A stretch of 35,013 nucleotides of DNA from Gammaproteobacteria bacterium (GTDB taxonomy: Bacteria; Pseudomonadota; Gammaproteobacteria; Steroidobacterales; Steroidobacteraceae): contig JASHTA010000458.1 in the NCBI GenBank assembly GCA_030040795.1, forward strand, positions 1 to 35,013, given 5' to 3'. Each line of letters begins with the position of its first letter. The first letter of the stretch is position 1. The notes beneath the pieces were generated by a model, which saw nothing but the letters and a program-made list of their open reading frames with translations, was not told the DNA's origin and ran no database searches. This document shows, in pieces, positions 1 through 7,651 of the stretch. A program made the position numbers and the translations under genes.

Positions 1-1601
1 AGAATCGCAAGGAGCGGCATCACGATCACGAGCATCGAGGGCGAGATGAACGCGAAGGTGTCGGTGAGCGGAACGAGAATCCAGCCGCTCGCGAGGGTAT
101 GCGCTATCGGAGCGCCGAACTTGAGCACGTCCGCACTGTCGAGCGCGCGCAGGCAGACCGGCAAGGCGACGGCGGACCCGAGGACGGCAAGGCCGAGCAG
201 CAGTACGGCCGCATCGTAGCCGGGACCCACGTGGGGCGACTTCGGTCGGTGCCCGTCGCCGAGCAGGCCGATGCCGAATGCCTTGACGAAAGTGGCGAAG
301 GCCACGGCCGCCGTCAGTGCGAGCCCCGCGCCGGCGAGGGCGAGCGTGAGGCGCCCGGCAAGCGAGGCGAGATGAAAACCCTGGAACACCGTTTGAAACG
401 TGAACCACTCGGTCACGAAACCGATCTGCGGCGGGAGCGCCGCGAGGCTCATCGTGGCGAAGAGCGCCCCGATGCCGAACACGAAGCTCGTCGTCCGCAG
501 CCAGCCGTGCTGTGCGAGGTGATAGCTGCCCCCCGCGGCGTAGACCCCGTCCGAGCAGAGGAACAAGCCTCCCTTTGCGAGCGCATGACCCGAGAGGTGC
601 AGGATCGCGACGGTCCACGCGAGCCCCGCCAGGCTCGGCTGTCCGCCGGCCCGGAAGAGCAGACTCGCTCCGAGGGCCGTGACGGCGATCGCCGCGTTTT
701 CCGCGGAAGAGAACGACAGCAACCGACGCCAGTCGTCCTGCTGGAACGCATAGAGTGCCGCGAGGATCGAGGAGATCACCGCGACCGCCGTGACGAGAAT
801 CCCGACGCCGAAGAGCCCTGCACTGCCGGCGGGCAGCCACTCCAGGAGACCTCTCGATAGCGCGAAGAACGCCGCGTTGAGCACGATGCCGGAGAGGAGA
901 GCTCCGGATGCGCCGCTGCCGCTCGCGTAGGCGCCCGGGAACCACTCGTAAAAGGGGAGAAGCCCCAGCTTTGCGCCGAATCCGATGAGGAGAAGCACGG
1001 CAACGAGCACCCGCACACCCGCCGGCCAGGCGGCTGCCCCGGCGGCGAACCGCGTGAAATCGACGCTTGCATGGGCGCCCTGTGCGAGCAAGAGCAGGGC
1101 AAGCAATATCGCGACCGCGCCAATCTCGAGCAGCGCGAGCATGTACAGCGTGGCGCGGCCGGCTGCGGGCGACGTGCGCTCGGCGAGAAGCATCACCGCA
1201 CCGCCGAGGCTCATGATCTCCCACGCGACGAGGAAGGAGTACGCGTCCTGAACTCCAAAGACGCCGAGTGCGCCGATGAGCGACAGTGCCACGCCCGCGA
1301 GCCATCCGGAACGCGCTGCGCGGAAGGGGGTGCAAAGCGCAACGGCGAGCGCCGCCGGCAACAGGCCGAAGGCGATCAGCCAAAGCGCCTCGGGGGCGTA
1401 ATGGAGCCTGACCGGCACGTCCGACAGGGCGATGGGCAGGGTGAGCGCACCGCTACCTTGCAGCAATCCTGAAGCCGCGCCCCAGATGCCGACGGCCGCG
1501 CCGAGCGCGACCAGTATGCGTGCAATGGCCGGCAGCCGTGCGAGCGCTGCGAGCAAGCCCGCGATCCACAGCCAGAAGGCGCCGGCAAGCAGCTCAGGCA
1601 C
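1..1601 (-). CDS. hyfB: Hydrogenase-4 component B-like membrane subunit (NuoL/M/N family), 3' end outside window
   Basis: This is a polytopic proton-conducting subunit of the antiporter-like (Mrp/NuoL-N) family. Reading leftward from a GTG at 1601, about 533 codons remain open to the window edge, so the C-terminus is missing. The protein is almost entirely hydrophobic helices. It contains the family's conserved lysine region (FGAKLGLLPFYEW), the acidic WEIMSLGG helix and an HALAKGG segment, which best fit HyfB. The GTG overlaps the stop of the fused HyfH-I gene by eight bases (GTGCCTGA), so translation is probably coupled. In this family the subunit forms an ion-translocating channel in the cytoplasmic membrane. 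It is the last visible gene of the operon that begins at 7238. HyfD or another antiporter-like subunit is the alternative name; the family itself is certain. Confidence 0.85.
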   Translation of the reverse strand, partial: MPELLAGAFWLWIAGLLAALARLPAIARILVALGAAVGIWGAASGLLQGSGALTLPIALSDVPVRLHYAPEALWLIAFGLLPAALAVALCTPFRAARSGWLAGVALSLIGALGVFGVQDAYSFLVAWEIMSLGGAVMLLAERTSPAAGRATLYMLALLEIGAVAILLALLLLAQGAHASVDFTRFAAGAAAWPAGVRVLVAVLLLIGFGAKLGLLPFYEWFPGAYASGSGASGALLSGIVLNAAFFALSRGLLEWLPAGSAGLFGVGILVTAVAVISSILAALYAFQQDDWRRLLSFSSAENAAIAVTALGASLLFRAGGQPSLAGLAWTVAILHLSGHALAKGGLFLCSDGVYAAGGSYHLAQHGWLRTTSFVFGIGALFATMSLAALPPQIGFVTEWFTFQTVFQGFHLASLAGRLTLALAGAGLALTAAVAFATFVKAFGIGLLGDGHRPKSPHVGPGYDAAVLLLGLAVLGSAVALPVCLRALDSADVLKFGAPIAHTLASGWILVPLTDTFAFISPSMLVIVMPLLAI

Positions 1602-2523
1602 GCTCGCTCTCCCCGACGATCTGGCCGCCCCGCACGCGCTGGGGCATGCGCCGCACCAGCATCAAAAGCGCATGGATGATCGCGGCCGGGTTGGGCGGAC
1701 AGCCGGGAACGTAGAGGTCCACCGGCAATACCCCTTCGAGCCCGTTGCCACAGGCATATCCGCCACCGTTGGTTCCGCCGGACACCGCGCAGGTGCCGAG
1801 CGCCATGACGAAGCGAGGCTCGGGCATCGCCCGATAGGCCTCCTGAAGCGGGTTCCTCAGGGCGTGGGTCACGGGCCCCGTGACGAGCAGCAGATCGGCG
1901 AAGCGGGGCGAGGGCGTGAAGAAGATGCCGAGACGATGCAGGTTGTAGAAGGGATTGTTGAGCGCCTGCAGCTCCGACTCGCAGCCGTTGCACGAGCCGG
2001 CATCGACGTGGCGGATGTGCAGGCTCCGTCCAAAGATGCGGCGGATCTCGCCTTTCAATTCCTTCTCCGCCGCAGAATCGCCGGCACCGGCACCCGCGTC
2101 GGCACGGGCACCGGCGGCACCCACGTTGGCGCCGACGCCTGCAGCCACACCCGAGGGGCGCGCCCACAGCAGGTCCTCCCGCCGGCGCACGCCGAAGGCC
2201 CAATCGTTCGATGGGCTGAACGCCTCCGTTGGACAGACCTCTACGCACATCTGGCAGACGACGCAGCGGCCATAGTCGACCTTGAGGCGCGCGCCGCCTC
2301 GCGACGCGCCGAGCGAATCCGCGCTGCCGTCGATGGGGTCCCCCTCCTCGATGGCGATCGCACCAGGCAGGCACGCATCCGCGCACTCGCGGCAGCCGCT
2401 CTGGCACTTCGCGGGATCGAACCGCGGCATCCCGAGAACGCCAGACTGGCCGTCGTCACCCTCGGACGGCCATTTCGTGCTGGCCTTGCCCTGCTTCAGC
2501 CCATATCGCGTCCAAAATGGCAT
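1594..2523 (-). CDS. Fused ferredoxin-NuoB-like subunit (HyfH-HyfI fusion)
   Basis: A 309-residue electron-transfer subunit joining two proteins that are normally separate. Residues 40-97 hold two [4Fe-4S] motifs (Cys40, 44, 47, 51 and Cys87, 90, 93, 97), as in HyfH/NuoI. An Ala/Gly-rich linker follows at about 125-150. Residues 165-300 are NuoB/HyfI-like, with Cys178, Cys181, Cys245 and Cys275 (CNGC, GTC, PGCPP) for the proximal [4Fe-4S] cluster. The family passes electrons from a peripheral donor to the large-subunit interface. I chose the ATG at 2523 because GGAGAG lies just upstream. A TTG at 2544 overlaps the upstream stop (TTGA) and would add seven residues. The gene lies between the large subunit and HyfB. 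The first Cys motif has spacing x3-x2-x3, slightly off the usual x2-x2-x3. Confidence 0.87.
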   Translation of the reverse strand: MPFWTRYGLKQGKASTKWPSEGDDGQSGVLGMPRFDPAKCQSGCRECADACLPGAIAIEEGDPIDGSADSLGASRGGARLKVDYGRCVVCQMCVEVCPTEAFSPSNDWAFGVRRREDLLWARPSGVAAGVGANVGAAGARADAGAGAGDSAAEKELKGEIRRIFGRSLHIRHVDAGSCNGCESELQALNNPFYNLHRLGIFFTPSPRFADLLLVTGPVTHALRNPLQEAYRAMPEPRFVMALGTCAVSGGTNGGGYACGNGLEGVLPVDLYVPGCPPNPAAIIHALLMLVRRMPQRVRGGQIVGESERA

Positions 2524-2540
2524 GGCTTCTCTCCGCCCCT

Positions 2541-4115
2541 TCAACGGGCGCAGCCCGCGACCGTGAGGCCGAAGCTGGCCTCGTTGATGGCGTAGTCCAT
2601 CATGTTCGACTGGTGAACGGTGTGGGGGAATACGCGCCAGTTCGAGAAGCTCGGCGACTTGATCTTGACCCGCGCGAGCTTCCCGGCCGAATCGAGATGC
2701 ACGGCGTAGTAGACGGAGCCGCGTGGCGACTCCGCCCAGCCGAGGCCTTCACCCCGGGCGGCAGGCGGGCACTCCGCGCGGATGGCACCGGACGGCAATC
2801 CGCCGAGTGCGGCCTGGATGAGCTCGATGCTGTTCAGGGTTTCGGCGATCCGAACCTGCTGGCGCGCATGCGCATCGCATCCGTCGCTCGTGGCCACACG
2901 CAGCGGCAGCTCGCGATAAACGCCGTAGGGTTGATCGCGCCGCGGATCGCGATCCACTCCGGAGGCGCGCTCGATCGGGCCCGTGGCCCCCAGGTCGAAC
3001 GCGAGCTGCTTGCCGAGCACACCCGTCGTGATCAGCCGGTCGAGATGGGTCGTGGTGGTCTCGAGCATCTCCGCGTAACGCGCAAACTCGCGGTGGATCT
3101 TCGCGAGCCGCACGGCGATTCCGCCGAGACGCGGCTCGCGCCTGAGGCCGCCCGGGCAGACGAGGCTGCGCAGGAAGCGGCTGCCCGTCGCCTCCGCATT
3201 CAACTGCTTGGCGAGCTCCTCGAGATATTTGCCCTCGGCTTCTCCGACCTTGAGCGTCGTGGTGTGACAGAGATGGCCGAAGTAGTGCAGATGGTTGTAG
3301 AGCCGCTCGAGCTCCGCGAGGAGCACGCGCAGCCACTCGGCTCGCGGGGGCACGTCGCACTTCGCGGCCGCCTCGAGCGCTCGAGAGTAAGCGAGCGCGT
3401 GCGCGACGCTCCCGACGGCCGAGACCCGCTCGGCAAGGACGGTGCCGAGCTCGGGTCGTATGCCCTCGAAGCGCTTCTCCATTCCGCGATGCTTGAAGAA
3501 GAGCTGCGGGTCGTAGTGGAGGATCCCCTCGCCGATGTAGAAGAACGTGAACTGCGCCGACTCGAGCACGTCGGCCCGAATGGGACCGAAGGGAAGGAGT
3601 TGCACGTCGCGGTGCGCCGAGCCTGCGACTTCCGGCAAGCTCGAGGGCTCCGGAGCATACGAAAGCGGTGGTGCCGCTCCGGGGCGCAACGGCGGGCGCG
3701 TGGCGCGCGCGCCGGGCAACAGCACGAGCGGCTCGGGCTGCGGCTGATTCTGAAAGGACAGTCCGCACAGATCGGTGATCTCCCGCTCATACCAGGAGAC
3801 GAGCGGGGCGATGGACGCGAGGCTCGGCGGCGGAAGCGTTCCCGGCCGGCAGCGCCAGATCTCCGGCGGATGCCCTGCCGAGGAGTGAACGACATAGCGC
3901 AGCTCGATGGTCTCGGGCGGCGCAGCCTCGGCGCCGCTCCCCTGCACGTGCGGCTCGCCGGCGGTCTCCGGAAACCAGGCGTAGGCGAGCTGTACGCGCG
4001 CTCCCGCCGCAACCGCAGCGCCGCAGCGTTGCTCCAGGTCGCGGAGCGGCACGTCCCGGATCGGTGTGGCGTGGGCTTCCTGCCGCGCCCGCAACGGAGG
4101 CTGCTCCGGGCTCAC
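2541..4115 (-). CDS. hyfG: Large subunit of Hyf/Ehr complex (NuoC-NuoD fusion-like), without NiFe-binding cysteines
   Basis: A 524-residue HyfG/NuoCD-like protein. The N-terminal ~170 residues resemble NuoC (30-kDa subunit). The rest is the 49-kDa/NiFe-hydrogenase large-subunit fold (for example FFKHRGMEKRFEG, ERLYNHLHYFGHL, SPSFSNWRVFPH). True hydrogenases have CxxC near AERVCGIC and a second CxxC at the C-terminus. Here the first site reads Ser232-Ala-Val-Gly235 and the C-terminus ends in AGCAR with one Cys, so a NiFe centre cannot form in the usual way. This is the hallmark of Ehr complexes, regarded as intermediates between group 4 hydrogenases and complex I. The GTG start at 4115 overlaps the HyfF stop (GTGA). 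The catalytic reaction is unknown; a quinone or other carrier site is possible. Confidence 0.88.
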   Translation of the reverse strand: MSPEQPPLRARQEAHATPIRDVPLRDLEQRCGAAVAAGARVQLAYAWFPETAGEPHVQGSGAEAAPPETIELRYVVHSSAGHPPEIWRCRPGTLPPPSLASIAPLVSWYEREITDLCGLSFQNQPQPEPLVLLPGARATRPPLRPGAAPPLSYAPEPSSLPEVAGSAHRDVQLLPFGPIRADVLESAQFTFFYIGEGILHYDPQLFFKHRGMEKRFEGIRPELGTVLAERVSAVGSVAHALAYSRALEAAAKCDVPPRAEWLRVLLAELERLYNHLHYFGHLCHTTTLKVGEAEGKYLEELAKQLNAEATGSRFLRSLVCPGGLRREPRLGGIAVRLAKIHREFARYAEMLETTTTHLDRLITTGVLGKQLAFDLGATGPIERASGVDRDPRRDQPYGVYRELPLRVATSDGCDAHARQQVRIAETLNSIELIQAALGGLPSGAIRAECPPAARGEGLGWAESPRGSVYYAVHLDSAGKLARVKIKSPSFSNWRVFPHTVHQSNMMDYAINEASFGLTVAGCAR

Positions 4116-5596
4116 GGACTGCCTCCGATCGCAAGCTGTGCGGCGATTACGGCGAAATAGTGCGCGAAGGCGCGCGGCCACCACACGCCGAGCACCAGAA
4201 GCGGTACGAGCGCGAGCCACATCGGCAGCACGCACCAGAAGGCCGTTCCCGCGGCGCGCGGCTGCCTATGGACAGCGGCCGACTCGGGGTGCTCGCCGAA
4301 GTACATCGTGCGAAAGTGATTGAGGAAGCCGATGAAAATCACGATGAGGAGCAGGAGCATCACGAAGACGGCCCACGCATTGGGCCCGGCGAGCCCCGCG
4401 CGCAGGATCGTGAACTCGCTCAAGAACAGCCCGAAGGGCGGCGCACCGGTGATCGCGACGGCGCCCGCCATCCACAGCAGGCCTGCGACCGGCATGGCGG
4501 TGAGGACGTAGTGGATGCGGCCGATCCGCTTGCTGTGAAAGGCGTGCATGGCGTCGCCTGCGCCGAAGAACATGAGCGACTTGTTGAGCGAGTGGTTGAG
4601 CATGTGATAGAGCGCGCCCGCGACCCCGAGCGGCCCGCCGAAGCCGAAGCCGAGCGTCATGACGCCCATGTGCTCGACGCTCGAGTACGCCATGAGGCGC
4701 TTGATCTCGGTCTGCCGAGTGATGAAGAGGGCGGCGATCAGAAGCGAGAGAGCGCCGATCACGACGACGACGGTGCGCGGCAGCGTGCCGAGATGCGCAC
4801 TGTCGGCGACCTGAATGAACCGGGCGATGCCGATCATCGCGGTGTTGAGGAGCGCGCCGGAGAGCATGGCGGACACGGGCGCGGGTCCCTCGCTGTGCGC
4901 ATCCGGGAGCCAGGTGTGCATCGGCGCCAAGCCCACCTTCGTTCCGAAGCCGATGAAGACCAGCAGGAAAGCGGCGAGCGCGATGGTCGGATTGAGCCGC
5001 GGCGCGACCGAGCGCAGCGCGGACCATGTGAGATCGTACGTCGCGCCGAGCGTGAGGCTTCCCCCCCAATAAAAGAAGATGATCCCGAGGAGCGCGAGGC
5101 TGATGCCCGCGGAGACGACGATGATGTACTTCCAGGCGGCCTCGACGCTCTCGCGCGTGCGCTCGAAGCCGACGAGGAATGTGCTGACGAGCGTCGTGAG
5201 CTCGATCGCGATCCAGTACACACCGACGTTGTTCATGAGGGGACCCAAGAGCGTCGTCAGCGCAAACCCGGCGAAGAGCGCGTAGAAGCGATGCAGGCGT
5301 TTCTCCTCGTCGAGCGCGCGCATGTAGCCGATGGCGTAGATCGAGGCGAGGAGATAGACGGTGGCGACGGAGAGCAGCACCCAGGCGCCGAGCGGATCGA
5401 CGATGAGGTAGCCGCGCCAGAGCGTGAACGGGCCCCCGAGCGCTCGTGGCAGGAGCGCGATCACGGCGCCGAAGGAGACGATGGCCGCGATCAGGTTGAG
5501 ATATTCGGAGGCTCGCGGCCGGCGCAAGGCGAGGCAGCCTGCGACCGCGGCGAGCGGCGCGAGCAGAATGACGGCGACGAGCGCTCCGATGCTCAT
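4112..5596 (-). CDS. hyfF: Hydrogenase-4 component F-like membrane subunit (NuoL/M/N family)
   Basis: A 494-residue antiporter-like subunit with about 13-14 hydrophobic helices. The family's charged helices are visible: GFERTRESVEAAWK in the TM5 region, GTKVGLAPMHTWLPDAH in TM7-8 and HMLNHSLNKSLMF. In complex I and group 4 hydrogenases these Lys/Glu/His residues form the proton or sodium path. The ATG at 5596 overlaps the HyfE stop (ATGA), and the gene's own stop overlaps the HyfG GTG, so translation is coupled across three genes. Length is close to E. coli HyfF (about 526). A much longer open frame upstream of 5596 is only a reading-frame extension through hyfE and hyfC. Confidence 0.88.
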   Translation of the reverse strand: MSIGALVAVILLAPLAAVAGCLALRRPRASEYLNLIAAIVSFGAVIALLPRALGGPFTLWRGYLIVDPLGAWVLLSVATVYLLASIYAIGYMRALDEEKRLHRFYALFAGFALTTLLGPLMNNVGVYWIAIELTTLVSTFLVGFERTRESVEAAWKYIIVVSAGISLALLGIIFFYWGGSLTLGATYDLTWSALRSVAPRLNPTIALAAFLLVFIGFGTKVGLAPMHTWLPDAHSEGPAPVSAMLSGALLNTAMIGIARFIQVADSAHLGTLPRTVVVVIGALSLLIAALFITRQTEIKRLMAYSSVEHMGVMTLGFGFGGPLGVAGALYHMLNHSLNKSLMFFGAGDAMHAFHSKRIGRIHYVLTAMPVAGLLWMAGAVAITGAPPFGLFLSEFTILRAGLAGPNAWAVFVMLLLLIVIFIGFLNHFRTMYFGEHPESAAVHRQPRAAGTAFWCVLPMWLALVPLLVLGVWWPRAFAHYFAVIAAQLAIGGSP

Positions 5597-6291
5597 CCCG
5601 TGAGCCTCCGCAGCTCGAGCGTGCTGGAAGTTCCGGCGTGGACGACGAGGTAGCGCACGAGCACTCCGAAGCAAGCGACCACGACGAGCAGGTCGAAGAG
5701 GATCACGAGCTCGATGAGGAGCGGCATCCCGGGGACGAGAATCTGCGATCCGAGGAAGATGCCGTTCTCGAGCACGAGAATGCCGAGAACCTGGGAGATC
5801 ACCTCGCTGCGCACCGTGAGCATGAGAAAGCCGATGAGCTTCATCGACAGCATCACCGTGAGGGCGAGGACGGCAACCGTACCGGTGAGGCCGAGCGCCT
5901 GCCCGAGATGCGTCGCGACGACGAACGCGAACACGACGAGCATCGCGCCGACGACGAGGCTCGAGCTGGGAGCGAGGCGCTCGTGCAGCTCCCGATCGAC
6001 CTTCAGGCGGCGGACGATCCGCAGAAGCAGATAGGGCAGCACGAGCCCCCTGAAGAGCGCCGTGAGGACCGCGATGCCGTAGAGCTCGGGGTAGCCGCCA
6101 TAGAAGGCGACAGCCGCCGAAAGCAGTGCGATGAGCCACGACTGGACGGCGAACGCGATCAGGTACTCATACAGCCAGCGCGAGCCCAGCATCACGAACG
6201 CGAGCAGCAGGCTCGTGATCGCGAGGAGGCTGAAGAGCGAGCCGGCGAGGGGGGGTAACGCAGCGGCGAAGATGCCGTGAGCAGCCGGCAT
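5593..6291 (-). CDS. hyfE: Hydrogenase-4 component E-like membrane protein
   Basis: A 232-residue protein with about seven hydrophobic helices and the HyfE pattern: an N-terminal pair of helices (LLAITSLLLAFVMLGSRWL), a basic cytoplasmic loop (LRIVRRLKVDRELHERL), and a C-terminal half containing SQVLGILVLENGIFLGS that resembles NuoK. NuoK-like subunits supply buried glutamates to the ion path, and Glu in VLENGIF fits that role. The ATG at 6291 is preceded by GAGGTAGG at good spacing and lies two bases after the hyfC stop (TAG at 6294-6296). Its end overlaps the hyfF start. E. coli HyfE has 216 residues, so the length is normal. Confidence 0.85.
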   Translation of the reverse strand: MPAAHGIFAAALPPLAGSLFSLLAITSLLLAFVMLGSRWLYEYLIAFAVQSWLIALLSAAVAFYGGYPELYGIAVLTALFRGLVLPYLLLRIVRRLKVDRELHERLAPSSSLVVGAMLVVFAFVVATHLGQALGLTGTVAVLALTVMLSMKLIGFLMLTVRSEVISQVLGILVLENGIFLGSQILVPGMPLLIELVILFDLLVVVACFGVLVRYLVVHAGTSSTLELRRLTG

Positions 6292-6293
6292 AC

Positions 6294-7238
6294 CTACCTC
6301 AATTGGTTGGCGACGATCGCGAGGATCGCGAGGAGAAAGGATGCCGCAAGCGGCTCCTGGTAGCGGTAGTACCGCAGGCGCGATTGCGCGGTCTCGACGA
6401 ACACGACCGCCGCGGCAACCACCAGGAACTTCACGAACAGCGCCACGGCCGCCGCGAAGGCGCCCACCGCGAGCCCCTGGATCGACAGGCCCCAGGGCAG
6501 GAGCAGCACGTTGCAGAAGATCGTGTAGAGGATGAATTGCTTCATCGCCGAGGCCCACTTGAGCAATGCGAGGAGCGGTCCCGAGTACTCGAGAATCCGC
6601 GCCTCCTCGATCATGTACACCTCGATGTGCGTGCTCGAGTGGATGGGCAGCCGGTCCGTCTCGACGAGGAGGAGGATGAAGAAGGCTGCGACCAGGAAGA
6701 GGTGGGCCGGACCCCAGTACACGACGGGCTGCTGCACCAGCAGGTGATTCACGACGAAGGGCAGCATCGACTTGGCGAGGAGCGTGATCCCGACGAAGAC
6801 GAGGATGAGCGTGGGTTCGGCGAGGATGCCGAGCATCACGGTGCGCGATGAGCCGATCCCGCCGTAGGCGCTCCCGGAATCGAGTCCCGCGATCGTGATC
6901 ATGAAGGACCCGAGCGTGAGGATCAGGCCGCCGCCCAGGATATCGCCCATGTCCGAGAGCGGCAGCGGGAAATTCGTGAGGACGGGGATCAGGATCGGCA
7001 CCGTCAGCATGCAGGTGAAAGCGACGACGGGCGCGAACCAGTAGATGAAGCTCGCCGTTTCGGGCACGACGAGCTGTTTGTGGAAGAGCTTCCACAAGTC
7101 CCGGTAGGGCTGGAAGATGCCGGGCCCCTGCGCGCGCTGGACGCGCTCCTCCCATTGGACGATCACACCTTGAAGCAGGGGAGCCAGAGCGAGGACGGTG
7201 AGAACTTGCGCGATCTGCAGCAGGACGTCGCGGATCAC
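6294..7238 (-). CDS. hyfC: Hydrogenase-4 component C-like membrane anchor (NuoH family)
   Basis: A 314-residue NuoH/HyfC/HycD homologue, which forms the membrane anchor linking the peripheral arm to the pump modules. Visible family signatures are QGPGIFQPYRDLWKLFHK near the N-terminus, ETDRLPIHSSTHIEVYMIEE (the conserved acidic loop facing the large subunit) and a C-terminal RLRYYRYQEPL segment. I chose the GTG at 7238 because it gives the usual family length (about 315). A TTG 87 bases upstream would add a low-complexity tail. This is the first gene of the six-gene minus-strand operon. It lies about 180 bases downstream of a fluoride riboswitch on the same strand, which probably controls the whole complex. 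Confidence 0.88.
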   Translation of the reverse strand: MIRDVLLQIAQVLTVLALAPLLQGVIVQWEERVQRAQGPGIFQPYRDLWKLFHKQLVVPETASFIYWFAPVVAFTCMLTVPILIPVLTNFPLPLSDMGDILGGGLILTLGSFMITIAGLDSGSAYGGIGSSRTVMLGILAEPTLILVFVGITLLAKSMLPFVVNHLLVQQPVVYWGPAHLFLVAAFFILLLVETDRLPIHSSTHIEVYMIEEARILEYSGPLLALLKWASAMKQFILYTIFCNVLLLPWGLSIQGLAVGAFAAAVALFVKFLVVAAAVVFVETAQSRLRYYRYQEPLAASFLLAILAIVANQLR

Positions 7239-7386
7239 AGCCGGTCTGCCTTTCGCTCGCCCAGGTTGGGGCGACCTCTGCGGCAATGTCGAGCGTTCAG
7301 GGAACGGAGCCGGGCCTGCCTCCAAGGCTGGATTTCACAGGCACGCAACAGCCGCTTCGGGCTTGAATCAAGCTCGGGTCTATGCA

Positions 7387-7421
7387 CTACCAATCCTCTC
7401 GTCACGAGACGGACTTGGTAG
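7387..7421 (-). promoter_or_regulatory. Switch hairpin after the Hyf fluoride aptamer
   Basis: A long imperfect inverted repeat immediately follows the aptamer. CTACCAA pairs with TTGGTAG, GGA with TCC, and CGAGA with TCTCG, around a three-base loop. Its aptamer-proximal arm shares the last bases of the pseudoknot strand (ATGCC-TACC), so the two structures should compete, as in an expression platform. No U-run follows, so it is not a classical terminator. Confidence 0.55.
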
Positions 7422-7468
7422 GCATCATCAGCCGATTCCCGGCGGTTCAAGGAGGAATGCCATCTCCG
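7418..7468 (-). promoter_or_regulatory. Fluoride riboswitch aptamer (crcB motif), Hyf/Ehr operon
   Basis: On the minus strand GGAGATGGCATTCCTCC (7467-7451) is followed by AACCGC (7447-7442), a GC hairpin and TGATGATGCC (7430-7421). These are the diagnostic crcB-motif elements in order. The GGCAT segment can form the conserved pseudoknot with ATGCC, and GGAG pairs with CTCC. As I recall it, the published Pseudomonas syringae aptamer has almost the same core. The family binds fluoride with magnesium and turns on fluoride-tolerance genes. Confidence 0.93.
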
Positions 7469-7477
7469 TCAGCCCGG

Positions 7478-7506
7478 AATATACGGATGACTGTGAAGAT
7501 CAGCAA
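7478..7506 (-). promoter_or_regulatory. Promoter for the Hyf/Ehr operon
   Basis: On the minus strand TTGCTG (7506-7501) and TATATT (7483-7478) are separated by exactly 17 bases, a good sigma-70 layout. Transcription would begin around 7470, at the first bases of the fluoride aptamer. Prediction only, but placement directly before the aptamer supports it. Confidence 0.55.
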
Positions 7507-7531
7507 GCGCGCCGGAAAGCGACTCGCGCGC

Positions 7532-7560
7532 TTGCGTGCCAGAGCCGATCCCTCTAGGAT
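7532..7560 (+). promoter_or_regulatory. Promoter for the dynamin-ATPase-MutS operon
   Basis: TTGCGT (7532-7537) and TAGGAT (7555-7560) are 17 bases apart on the plus strand. The predicted transcription start, around 7567, falls directly before the fluoride aptamer. This is inference from consensus and placement. Confidence 0.5.
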
Positions 7561-7571
7561 GAAGTTGACGC

Positions 7572-7623
7572 GGGAGATGGCCTCCTCCCCCAAAAGAACC
7601 GCCGCTTCGGCTGATGACGCCTG
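7572..7623 (+). promoter_or_regulatory. Fluoride riboswitch aptamer (crcB motif), dynamin-MutS operon
   Basis: On the plus strand GGGAGATGGCCTCCTCCC is followed by AACCGC, the hairpin CGCTTCGGC and TGATGACGCC, matching the crcB-motif layout. P1 is GGGAG/CTCCC. The pseudoknot GGC/GCC forms, with one C-C mismatch before a further T-A pair, so it is slightly weaker than in the neighbouring copy. The downstream CCTCG (7630-7634) pairs with CGAGG (7638-7642), which is the Shine-Dalgarno region of the gene at 7652. CGCC of the aptamer can also reach GGCG next to the start. Translational control is the likely mechanism. Confidence 0.88.
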
Positions 7624-7651
7624 AACCGCCCTCGCGGCGAGGATCGGCGCC

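Larger units (their letters stand above)
7239..7651. other. Divergent control region between the Hyf/Ehr and dynamin-MutS operons
   Basis: This 413-base gap holds two back-to-back promoters whose -35 boxes are only about 25 bases apart (7501-7506 minus and 7532-7537 plus). Each is followed by its own fluoride aptamer. The remaining ~150 bases between the minus-strand switch hairpin and hyfC (7239-7386) contain only a short open frame ending at 7235 with a GTGA overlap on the hyfC start. That frame could be a leader peptide, but its composition gives no support. Confidence 0.8.

Noticed and set aside
4064-5653. 529-codon plus-strand open frame
   Set aside because: Antisense to HyfF, with a composition dominated by Glu/Arg/Asp repeats typical of reversed membrane-protein codons.
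7235-7450. 71-codon minus-strand frame in the Hyf leader, ending with a GTGA overlap on hyfC
   Set aside because: It begins inside the fluoride aptamer, has no ribosome site or recognisable protein features, and is Arg-rich. A leader peptide remains possible but is not supported enough to list as a gene.
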